Source: Spirochaetia bacterium
GTDB taxonomy: Bacteria > Spirochaetota > Spirochaetia > Treponematales > Treponemataceae
DNA: 64,000 nt
NCBI GenBank assembly: GCA_900767955.1
Contig: CAAGBC010000053.1
Span: 1 to 64,000 of the forward strand
Direction of reading: 5' to 3'
Shown here piece by piece: positions 1 through 11,500 of the stretch (its first letter is position 1; every line of letters starts with the position of its first letter). The notes beneath the pieces are model-generated. The model was not told the DNA's origin, searched no databases, and was given only the letters and a program-made list of their open reading frames with translations. Both the position numbers and the translations under genes were made by a program.

Positions 1-2230
1 AGATTTATCAAGTGCAGTTGTTACAGCATTAGGAAATGACCCTAAAGTTTCTGGAAAAATTACATTCCGTGGTGTTGCAACAGACAACAGCGTATTAAAG
101 GCAATTAATGTTAAGATTCCAGGTCTTACAATAGATTCTGAAGGCAACGATATTTTTGTTAATGTTGCAACTCGTTCAGATAACGGAAATTGGACTCCTT
201 CAGGAACACTTGATGGAAACGGTTGGGCTTGGGAAAAAGTATCAGAAACATTTACTCAAGAAACTGGTCATATTGTAGAATTTATGCTCCATTGGAATAC
301 AGCAAAAATTACTAATGTAGCTGCAAAAGATGTAAATGTTCAGGTTCAAGCTGTAGACCGCGGTGAAGCAAGTTGGAATGGTTCTGCTGTTATTTACACA
401 TCAAATGCTGCATCATCAACAGCTCCAACAGAAGCACCAAAAGCAACTTACAAGATGGATGTTGTGCCTTATATTACTAATGTAGAAACTTGGATTGGTG
501 GTAATGCAGGAAGTGAATTTGCTCGTTCCGCAATGGGTTATTATGATATATACGCTGGTGAAAAAATTGTAATTAATGGTTTCAACTTAAAGAAGGGCGC
601 TACAGCTCCAACTGTGAAAATTGGAAGTACTTCTGTAACAGTTAATAGTTCTTCAATTAATAGCATTACTGCTACTGTAGGTACAACAGTTGTTTCTGGA
701 GAAATGTCTGTAAGTGTTAATAGTGTTGAATCATTAAATAATACAAACGGAAATCCAACCTTTACTGATGGTTCAACAGAAGTAACAGGCGGTGTAAGAT
801 ATAATTCAATGGCAAACAACAGAAATAACAATCGTTTGACAGATGATGTAAAATTCCACATTTGGGATATGGGAAGTTTTGTTACAAAAACAAATATTAC
901 CGGTCCTATGATGAAAATGGATAAAAACGGTAATTATTACATGATTTATGATAATAACATATATAATAATAAAGCGTTCTCTCTTGTATATGATAAAAAT
1001 GGAACTACAATAACAAGAATTGACGGTGGATATAATAAATGGATTCATAGTGCCTTAGCTGTTGATGGTCAAGGTAGAATCTTTGGTGTATCTACAAACT
1101 CTGATAGAATTGATAATACTTCTGCACGATTTAAATTCTATACAAATAGAACTTCCGATGGTGATTATGATGTATACGGTTATAGGGAAAATGATAGTTA
1201 CAAGCGTTCATTAGAGCAAGTTTATAATGATTCTACAGAATTCTATGATATAGACCGTGTTGCTCGTCCAAAAATGTTTGCACAAGGCACAAGTGGTGCT
1301 TCAAAGATTTATTTATCATATTTTGATGGTAACCACACTAAATCTCCTGTAAAATTCCGTTATGGTACAGCAAATGGTACAACCGTGAATGGTGGTATAG
1401 CTGGAAATACGTCAATTATTACTGGTAGTAGTTGGAATCAAAAAGAAACAATATATACATCAGAAAGTGGAAGTGATGTTACTGCAACGACTGGTTCAGC
1501 TGCAAACTTCCATGTTTTGGCAGATAGTACAATGCAGTATCAAGGCGGAGAATATACTGCTGTTGGTGCTACAAGTGGTGGTGTTGCAGTTGTTGCTTGG
1601 TATGACGCTAGTAAAAAACAATTGATTTATTCTTACAATACAACTCCAAATAGTCCTGTTTATGGTGGTGTATGGCAAACAAATGCAAAAGTCATAGGTT
1701 CTGCTTATGATGGTTGGCATGTTGATTTGTTTGTAGATAGCAAAGACGGTATTCACTTGGCATTCTACAACTCTGGAAAAGGCGACTTAAAATATGCATA
1801 CTTACCAAAATACAATTGTGCTGCTAGTGAAATAAAAGTTGTTACTGTTGATTCATATCTATCTGCAGGTACAAATATAACAATTGAAACAAGAGATGAA
1901 GTTGTTAATGGAACAACATATATAGTTCCTTATATTTCATACTACCATGCTTCATTTGCTTCTTCTCCAAGTTGTATTCGTGTTGCATATATGCCTGAAT
2001 CAATTAAGGTAAATGGAAATACTGTAACTGCTAATGTTGCTGATGGTGCAAAGACTGACTTATTTACTGGAAAATGGGAAGTTGCAGCAATTCCTACAGA
2101 AAATATTCCTGATGAAGCTCAAGTTTGTATCGGACTTCCATCTGTAGGTCATGAACTTTATAAACAGTCTCCTGTAATTGGATTTAAGTCTAATGCAATA
2201 GGATATGAACGAGCTTATATTAAGTATTAA
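1..2230 (+). CDS. Giant Ig-like repeat surface protein, C-terminal part (5' end outside window)
   Basis: The reading frame is open from base 2, well before the first ATG at 284, so this is the 3' end of a gene that begins outside the window. The first 150 residues (DLSSAVVTALGNDPKVSG onward) are almost identical to the region starting near 11,108 in the next gene, at both DNA and protein level. After the shared VVPYIT motif the two proteins diverge but keep the same plan, including an S(V/I)ESLNN motif, an LTD(D/N)V motif and a C-terminal part rich in Asn, Gly and Tyr with an AYLPKYN / AYLDKYN motif. It is therefore a tandem paralogue of the following lipoprotein, probably exported to the cell surface. 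The C-terminal half may form a beta-propeller or lectin-like fold, but no named domain is recognised. Confidence 0.8.
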   Translation, partial: DLSSAVVTALGNDPKVSGKITFRGVATDNSVLKAINVKIPGLTIDSEGNDIFVNVATRSDNGNWTPSGTLDGNGWAWEKVSETFTQETGHIVEFMLHWNTAKITNVAAKDVNVQVQAVDRGEASWNGSAVIYTSNAASSTAPTEAPKATYKMDVVPYITNVETWIGGNAGSEFARSAMGYYDIYAGEKIVINGFNLKKGATAPTVKIGSTSVTVNSSSINSITATVGTTVVSGEMSVSVNSVESLNNTNGNPTFTDGSTEVTGGVRYNSMANNRNNNRLTDDVKFHIWDMGSFVTKTNITGPMMKMDKNGNYYMIYDNNIYNNKAFSLVYDKNGTTITRIDGGYNKWIHSALAVDGQGRIFGVSTNSDRIDNTSARFKFYTNRTSDGDYDVYGYRENDSYKRSLEQVYNDSTEFYDIDRVARPKMFAQGTSGASKIYLSYFDGNHTKSPVKFRYGTANGTTVNGGIAGNTSIITGSSWNQKETIYTSESGSDVTATTGSAANFHVLADSTMQYQGGEYTAVGATSGGVAVVAWYDASKKQLIYSYNTTPNSPVYGGVWQTNAKVIGSAYDGWHVDLFVDSKDGIHLAFYNSGKGDLKYAYLPKYNCAASEIKVVTVDSYLSAGTNITIETRDEVVNGTTYIVPYISYYHASFASSPSCIRVAYMPESIKVNGNTVTANVADGAKTDLFTGKWEVAAIPTENIPDEAQVCIGLPSVGHELYKQSPVIGFKSNAIGYERAYIKY

Positions 2231-2270
2231 TCTCCTTTAAAAGATTAATAAATAAAACAAGATTTTTTTG

Positions 2271-2310
2271 AAAAAGGTTGTAGAAACTTAGTTTTTACAA
2301 CCTTTTTTTT
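2271..2310 (+). terminator. Rho-independent terminator
   Basis: A 12-bp stem, AAAAAGGTTGTA paired with TACAACCTTTTT, closes a short loop and is followed by a run of T. It lies 40 bp after the stop codon of the first giant protein gene. Confidence 0.85.
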
Positions 2311-2327
2311 GAAGTACATTCTGGATT

Positions 2328-2429
2328 GTCATGCTGACAAAGCAGTGTCATGCTAACAAATCAGTGTCATCCTAACAAATCAGTGTCATCCTAACGAAGT
2401 AATGTCATCCTGACGAAAGTCAGGATCTC
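2328..2429. repeat. Five-unit 19-bp tandem repeat ending in a palindrome
   Basis: GTCAT recurs at 2328, 2347, 2366, 2385 and 2404, exactly 19 bp apart, with a unit close to GTCATCCTAACAAATCAGT. The last unit runs into a palindrome (GTCATCCTGACGAA then AGTCAGGATCTC) of the same family as the repeats at 13.6-13.84 kb. The units look like degenerate copies of one half of that palindrome. Bases 2231-2584 hold no gene apart from this repeat, the terminator and a possible -10 box. Confidence 0.8.
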
Positions 2430-2520
2430 CTAATACAACAAGAGGAATGTATAATTCAAACACATATATTTTGTAACTAACAGATTATTTATTATCAAAT
2501 TTTAGAATTTTAGCCGATAA

Positions 2521-2526
2521 TATAAT
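2521..2526 (+). promoter_or_regulatory. Possible -10 box of the giant lipoprotein gene
   Basis: TATAAT lies 58 bp before the ATG at 2585 in an AT-rich leader. No convincing -35 box is seen at the usual spacing, so the assignment is weak. Confidence 0.3.
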
Positions 2527-2584
2527 GTGGAGAACTATTTTTTTATATAAAGGAATAGATAAATATTTCTAGTTGGGGTGTTTT

Positions 2585-5500
2585 ATGTTTAAAAAGTTCG
2601 TGAATTCCAAGGGGCTTTGCATTTTATTTTTTGTATGTGCAATAACATCTTTTGTAATTATGGGTGGTGGAATGACTTCTTGTGAAGTTGGACTTGGAGC
2701 GTCTGTTGATACGCAACCTCCTACTGTAGATGTTCAAGTGCCATCTGCGGACTTTATTGTTCGAGATATTTTTACGATGAAAGGTAATTGTTCAGACGAG
2801 CAAGGTTTGCAGTCTATAACAGTGACTTTAAGAAATTCCCAAACAGGTGAATTTTATCCAAAAACAGAAACACCTTATGAAGCAAAAATTAATAAAGAAC
2901 AAACTGAATGGGAATGTGTAGTTGACCCATTTGCAGAAGGAAATAAAATTCCTGATGGTTCTTATGAAGCAACAGTAATTGCAACTGATAAAGCAGGAAG
3001 AAAAACTTCTGCAACAAAATCATTTAAAATAGATAACACACCACCACTTTTAATTTTAACACGCCCAGCCACAAAGCTAACCTCAGAAGGAAAAATTGAT
3101 CCATCGTCAGTTGATACTTACGGTCAGGAACTTTCTATTACTGGACAAGTTGCTGATGACAGCAATGTTGATTTAATAGAAATAAATGTTTATGACGACC
3201 AAAATAAATTAAAAGCGTCTGTTCCTTTGACAAATGTTCCACCTACAATTGATATGTCTGTAGCAACTTGGCAAGATGAAAATTACAATTTGATATATGG
3301 AGATTCAAAAGACGGAACAAAATTGTATTGGTGTGAAGTAATCGTTCACGATGAAGCAAAAAAACTTCCGTTAGAAGAAGGCGACAAAGGAAACACCATA
3401 ACATATTACTATTTTAACGATGATATTTATTCAGATTTGTTAAGTGTTTACAAAGCAACTGAACTATATAAAATCTTAAATGGTTCTTACACAAAAGAAA
3501 ATATTAAATCATTTAAAAATTTATCTGATGAACAAATTGCAACAAAAGTTTTAGAAGTAAAAACTATTCTTGATAAAGCAAAAAATCAAACTTCCGCAGG
3601 AACTTTTGCATTAAACCCAGATAATAATCCTTATTTTGAAATAGACGGTTATTCATCTATAAAAGTAACTTCTGCAGAAGAAATGCACAATTCATTAAAA
3701 GCAGATAATCCATTAACAAACGGAAATCCATTGAATATTAGTCTTCTTGTAGGATTAGACCAAGCTCCTATTGTGGAAGATTCAATTGGAATTAAATTAA
3801 ATAAAATTGCATTTAAAGATGGAAAATATTCCATTGATGAAGAAAATCCAATCTGGTACATAAAGCCTGCTGCTGACGCAAAAACTAAAAATGAATTAGC
3901 ATGTAGAAATTTATTAACAAAAACAGGTTCTAACTACAAAGTGTCACTAAAATTGACTTCTTCAGAAACTGAATTAGTAAATGAAAAAACAAAAGAAACT
4001 TATGTTCTTCCTACTTTGACAGTTGGAAATTCATATTTAGTTAGCGTTGTTGGAAAAGACCAAAACGGAATTGAATTTGTTCAAAGTTATAATCAGGGAA
4101 TCTTTTTTGAATCAAACGGAAATCCTCCAAAAATCAAAATAACAAATCCAAGTGGTGCAAGTGTTTATGTAAGTAAAGGTTCTTCTATTGAATTATCAGG
4201 AAGTGTCGAAGCTGAAGATTTTACAACTATTAAATTATATGTAGAAGACAAATTACTAGAAGGTGAAAATTCTTCTTGGTCTTCAACAGTAAATAATCCT
4301 TCCGTAAATCTTGATGGCACCGGAACTGGTGTATGGAGCGGATTAGTTATTCCATCAACAGAATTTGCACAAGATGAAAGCAAAGAATATTACATTACTG
4401 TAAAAGCCTTTGCTGGTTCCAAAGAAAGCGAAAAAGAATTAACAGTTTACTATGATGTGGAAGGCCCATCAATTGATGTAACATCTATTACTCCACAAGT
4501 AACTTTTGCAGACGCAAATGGTGAAATTCGTGATGATAATGTAAACGGAATTTTTGATGTTGTGGCAAGAATTGCTGATTCCTATAACAGAGTTGATACT
4601 ACAGTAAATAAACCAACAATTAGCATTTACAAAGGGAATGTAGTTTCTGCTGAAAATTTAATTTATACAGCAACATCAGAAACTGCAAATACAACATGGA
4701 GTATTAATACTCGTGAAGGAAATTTTGCAAGTATTGATAAAACAGAAATTACAATAGAAATAATTGCTTATGATGAATCAGGAAATAAATCAGAATACAC
4801 AAAAGTATTATATTTGAATCAAGATTCCGACAAGCCTGTAATTGAATTAACAAATAGTTTAGTGTGTGGAATTGTAGACGGAAAAGATTATTCAGGAGAT
4901 GCTTATCCAATAGGTGGAACTAAAAACATCATTATGGCCGAATCTCCTATTACAGCAACAATTACTGATGATGATATAATTTCACAAGTTGTTGTAAAAA
5001 TCAGACCAAACGGAACAGAAGTTGAACAAGAAATAATTACAAAAACTTATTCAAAAGAAGAAATTAATTCAAATCCATGGCCTTTATCTTATACTTCTCC
5101 TAAAAATATTGGAAATTACATTGCAGAAATATCTGTAACTGATAATAAAGGAATCAATAGCGATGTTGCAAAACTTTGGTTCAAAATAGACGCGGGTGCT
5201 CCAACTATTTCTATTAATAATGGTTCATACTTTGGAACTACAGGAAAAACAATTAATGTTGAAGGTGCAGTAAATGGCTTTGGTGGACTTGTAATTTATA
5301 ATAATTTTGATGAAAACAACCTAGAAACTGGAAAAATTAATGGAACTCAACCAGATAATTTTGATACATCATTTAATTTTGCAGACAGTTTTGTTGTAAC
5401 TGAAAATGCAGAAGGTGTTTATGAAAGATATTATGCAGTTGTTGATGCAAACGGTAGAATTGCAAAGCGTTCTTTGCGCTACACAGTAGATTTAGCATCT

Positions 5501-8500
5501 CCTTCTGTAACAATAATATCACAAATTCCATTGCAAGGAATTACAAGTACAGATTACAAATTCACAGGAACAACTTCTGATGTTGCAAATGAATTTACAA
5601 GTGGCGTTGAAGCAATTTTCTATCAGATAATCGGGGCTAATGTTGCAGCTCCTACTGTGGAAAGTGCAGGTTGGACAGAAGTTTCTGCAAGTTCTACATG
5701 GTCTTTCTATCAGAAATTTAAAGAAGCAACAGCATCACAAGAAACAGAAGGCTTGCCAGAAGGAAGTTACAAGCTTTATGTATACGCAAAAGATAAAGCT
5801 GGAAATATTTCTTCAATGAACACAACAAGTTTTGATGTTGATTTGAATAAACCAACTGTTCAGCTTTATTACAATGATGTAGTTGCTTCTGACAACGCTG
5901 TTCAAAAAACAAACAAAGATTATAAATTCAGTTTTGTTGTAAATGACACATCTAAATTAGCAGATACTCCATACGCTGTTGTTGTTACAAAAGATGGTGC
6001 AACTTTAGCAAATGGAACAGATTATAGCGTTACTTCAAGTGCAGGAAAATACAATGTTGCTCTAAATAATTATGTTGACGGAAATTATGTATTCAAAGTA
6101 ACTGCAATTGACTGGAAAGCAAACGAAGTCACAAATTCATTAAATATTACGCTAGACAAAACAGCTCCAGCGATTGAAGTAATTTCTCCTGTGGCTGACG
6201 AATGGCAAACAGCGGCAAAACTTTCTATCAAAGGAACATCAGAAGATGCTTCTGGAGTAGTTTCTATTACAGCAAAAGATTCTCAAGGAAACCCTGTTGC
6301 TGTAACAGGAACAACAAGTTGGTCTGTAAAAGACATTCAGACTGTAGAAGGTGAATCAACATATACTTTTGTTTCAACAGATACATTAGGAAATGTTTCC
6401 GCAGAAAAAGAATATACATTAAAAGTTGACCACGCAGACCCAGTAATTGACAATTATTTTATCAATATTAACGGTGGTCAAGATAACAAAATCGAAGCTA
6501 ACTCTACTGTTATGGTTAATAAACTCTTTAGATTAAGAGGCTCTGTTTCTGATAGTTACAAGTTGAATTCAATAGAAATGACTGTAACAAATGGAACAAC
6601 AACTTTGACACCAGAACTTTCAGTAGAAAAAACATCAAATAAAAACTGGAACTGGGAAAAATCATTTAATGTTTCTGGCAACAATATTGACTTACAAAAT
6701 GGTGAATGGACTGTTACAGTAAAAGTTACTGACGAATCAGGAAAAGAAGTTTCTTCAAAATTCAAAGTTATTGTAGATACAGTTGCTCCTGCAATCACAA
6801 AACCAACTCTTGATTTTGGAATTTCACCAAGTAATGGTTGGTTTAAGAAAAATATTGCAACAATCGCTGGTTCAGTAACAGACGGAACAAGTAAACTTGC
6901 TAATGTTTCATACTTAGTAACAAATGAACGATATTATCCAGATTCAGATAATGATGGAAGTCATACAAAACTTTCTTCTGTAGCTTTTGATAATCCTTTA
7001 AGTATTAGTAATAATACATATTCAAAGAAACATACATTTGCAGAAGGAATAAATTATGTTTACATCAAAGCAGAAGATAATGCTGGAAATGTAAGCTACT
7101 ACGGACAAAACGGAGATGTAACTTGTCAAATTGATACATCAGTTCCTATGATGGCTTTTGAAAAACCTGCAAACGGTGAAATGATTTCTAAAAATGTTGA
7201 TTTAAGTTTTGCTGTTGCACTTTCTGATGAAAATAGCGGCTTTGCAGATGGAACAAAAACTACTGTAACTTTAGCAGAAACAACATACAGCCAAGAAATT
7301 GCTATAGCAAATAACAAAGTTTCTGGAACAATTGCAAAATCTTACTTAACACAAATTACATCTAATTCCACAAAACTTATAGTTTCTGTAAGTGATGCAG
7401 CTGGAAATGTTGCATCAACAAATCTTGAATTGGCAATAGATAACGAAGCTCCTTCCGTAAAAATTACTAATCCAGCAGCTCAAGTTGTTAATGGAAAAAT
7501 AGAAGTTAACGGAACAGCAAGTGATAATGTTGGATTAAGTTCAGTTAAATTATACAGAACAAGATTAGGTTCCGAAGTAGAAAGTTTAAATGTTAATTCA
7601 AAATCTTATTTCTTATTAAAAGAATTTGCAGGCGTAGATGGATATAACTGGTCTGTTGCTGAAATTGATACTTCCGTAAGTCCATATTCAGATGGAAGTT
7701 CAGTAGAATTCTATTTAGTGGCAATTGATACAGCAGGAAACGAAGCAACAACTTCAAAAACAATTACAATCGATCAAGATGCAGATAGACCAGTAATTAA
7801 GTTCTCTAACTTAAATTTAAGCGGAATGACATCATCTGTATACATTTGGAATAAGCAAGAAATAATTTACGGAACTGTTTCTGATGACGACGGAATAAAT
7901 GAATTACGCATTTCTGTTGATAATGGAAACTCATGGACAGATAATATATACAAAGATGGCGCTTGGGAATATACATTCTCTTCAGAAGGAAAAGATGTAT
8001 TAATGTTCAAAGTAACTGATGGTGCAGGCACTGTATTTACTTCTGCAGTCGGTTCAGCAATGGCAAAATCACCAAAATTAATTGACTCTCAAGCAACACC
8101 AAATAAATTTGGATATAAAGTAGGAAATTCTTATCCAAATAATTCAGATACAAAAGTTTATTTGACAGTGGATACACAAAATCCAACTTTCAAAACTGTT
8201 TACTATAACACAAGTTTTGATAATTCAATGGAATTAGAATATCCTGTGTCAGATGCAAATTGGAAAACTGATTCAACAATTAATACAGATGTATTTGGTG
8301 GACCAAACAGTAAACTGTATTTATACATTACTTCAATAGACGCCAATGGAATTGCAGATATTTCTGTAACATACGACGGTTCTACTTCTGGAGTAACATT
8401 AGAAAAAACACAAGAGGTTACAATCGATGATGGTGTAACTGAAATTGCTGGAAAAATTTCTGTAATTTCTGTTGATACATCAAATGAAAACAATTGGAAA

Positions 8501-11500
8501 AAAATTGAAGTAACAACGCTAGATAAATCAGGCCGAGAAGGTAAGTTAAATTTCTCAGTTCAGCAAGATAATAACGCACCAATAATTAAATTCACAAGCC
8601 ATTCTCAAAAATCCCAAGTTTACGGAAGTAGCGTAGTTACAGTGCGCGGAAATGCTGATGATGTAAAAGATTTATACTTAACAGTAACAGCTTCTTCAGC
8701 AGTTCCATCTGTGGCAAATCTTGCAACTTGGCAAAAATTTGATGAATATACATCTGGTTCTGCATGGGCAATTGTATTTGATGGAGAATTCCCTATGAAT
8801 ACAGCAGGTTCAACAGAATATAAATCAAAGTCCTTGAATAAATATTATGATGATTTATTTGAACCAAATAGTGATAATAAAAATGCTGATTCAAAAACAA
8901 TTTATGTTTGGATTTACGGAATTGATGCTTTAGGCAACAAAGGAACTCCTTCAAGTTTGGAATTAAGCGTAAACCCAGCTGGAGACAAACCAACAATTGA
9001 ATTCTCTTATCCAGAAAATGACAATATCGTCGGTGGAACAGTTCGCTTAGCAGGAAGTTCAAAAGTTTCTGATGCAACAGCTTCTGTAGAATCAGTTTGG
9101 TTGCAGATTGACCCATCATTTAATGGAACATTTGATGCATCTTGGGAAACTGAATTATCCGCACTGATAAAAGACGGTTCAGGAAACTATATTACAGATT
9201 ACCAAATTGTTAATGCTGCAGGAAATGTTGGTCGTGGTATAAAAGCATCTGGTTCTGCAACAAGCTGGAATTTACCAATTAACACCGTTGGAGAATTTAA
9301 TAACCAAAACGGAACAAACAGAAAAATCGCAATTAGAGCTTATGCAGTAAGTTCAAGTGGAAAAACTAGTGAACCAACAGAAGTTGTATTTGAAATTGAC
9401 CCTAAAGCTCCTGTTATTGGTTCTACAACTGAATTGGAATTAGTTCAGTATGCAAATGGCGCTTCTTCTGGAACAATTGTAAGACGACAGAAATATCAAG
9501 CTGATATGTGGATTTCTGGTCAGTGGTATTTAATTGGTTCAATAGAAGATGATAGTGGTATTAAAGAAGTTAAATTAAATGGAACTAGTATTATTAATGA
9601 TTCTTCCAAATTAATTAGAGATGATAATAATCTTCCAACTTCTGCAACTTCTCACCGTAACTATCAAATGAATATTCCTGTTGGAGAAACATCAGGCTTT
9701 GGAACAAAAACTTATATAATTTGGGCTCAAGAAGGTTCTGACGAAAACAAAGACACAGGAAATGTAGAAATTCGTTTGAATTATGATAACACAGCTCCTG
9801 ATTTTGTTGCAGAAGGCTTAAGCGCAACAGGAAATATTGTTCAGCAGTCAAACGGAACATATACAGTAAATGGAACTCTTTCTGAACCAAGTGGCGCTTC
9901 TGGAAACCAAAGTGGATTTGGCAGAATTGCAATGTTCTTTACTAGAAAAATTGGAGATACAGAATATGTAATTGACCCAATGATTTCTAATGGAAACGAC
10001 GGAAAACAAAACCGTTACGCATCTTCTGGTTTTGCACAAGCAAACGGAATGTATTGGAGAAATTACAATGTTTCTGCAGTTGAAGGAAATCAGATAACAT
10101 TGTCTACAACTCCACACGCAAATGTTCGTATTGGCGGATTGTGTAAAGTTGATAATGTTGATTACTTAATAGAAGATATTGACGGAAATGTTGTTACAAT
10201 AAGCGGAAATATAACTACTTCTGTAGAAAGTGTTTCTTTTGCAGTTGCTCAAATAATTAACAATATGACAATCGAAAGCGGAACAACACAAGCTTACGAT
10301 TCTTCAAGTTTAAGTCCTGTAACTCGTGATGATGGCGACCAAATGGTTGAAGGTGTTTCAAAAAGCGGAACAACATTTAGTTGGACTGCATCTATTAATT
10401 CTTCACTAATTTATGATGGTCCAATTGATATTCACTTTGTTGCATTTGATGCTGCCGGCAACGCTGTTGCAAATAAATATAGTGGTTCTGTTGTAAATAA
10501 TCAGCCTCGTATTGCTGGTGTAAAATTCGGAACAGACGAAAACGGAAACGGTGTGGTCGCAGATGATGAATTACAAACAGCATGGAGTGGATTATACGCA
10601 AATGAAGGCGGTTTAATTCCTGCAGGTTATAAAACTGCAACAGAAAAAGTTACAAGCTTATCTATTCCAACTGATTTAAAAAATTCTGTGTTAAAAATTA
10701 AAGGCTTAACAGTTGTAAAACCAGAAATTGTTGGTGGAAATACAGGATTAGGTTATACATACAAAGTTGATTCATATACATCAAATGTTGTTGGATTAAG
10801 TAATGTTCATTCAGATAATGATGAAATCCGCACAGATTTGGATGATATTACAATAACTGTTGAAGATTTATTAAAGAATAGTATTGCAGACGGTGAAAAA
10901 ACATTCACATTTAATATCTGGGACAAAACTGAAGGCTTAACTTACGGAACAAACAGCCAGAAAGCAGAAATTAATATTAAAATGAATGTTGCTATCCGCG
11001 ATAGTGAGGCACCTAAAGCTGGATTTAAGCAATTCTACTGGAATTCTGAAAACGATAACTCATTATATCAAAACAGTCGTGAAAACGGTCATATTGAATT
11101 AGAAGGTGATTTATCAAGTGCAGTTGTTACAGCATTAGGAAATGACCCTAAAGTTTCTGGAAAAATTACATTCCGTGGTGTTGCAACAGACAACGGTGTA
11201 TTGAAGGCAATTAATGTTAAGATTCCAGGCATTACATCAGGATTTGTTACAGTTGCAACTCGTTCAGATAACGGAACTTGGACTCCTTCAGGAACACTTG
11301 ATGCAGAAGGTTGGGCTTGGGAAAAAGTATCAGAAACCTTTACTCAAGAAACTGGTCATATTGTAGAATTTATGCTCCACTGGGATACAGCAAAAATTAC
11401 TAATGTAGCAGCAACAGATGTAAATGTTCAGGTTCAAGCGGAAGACCGCGGTGAAGCAAGTTGGGTTAATTCAGCTGTAAAATATACATCAAACAATCCT

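Noticed and set aside
2328..2429. Short CRISPR array
   Set aside because: Units are 19 bp and contiguous with no spacers, and they derive from a dispersed palindrome.
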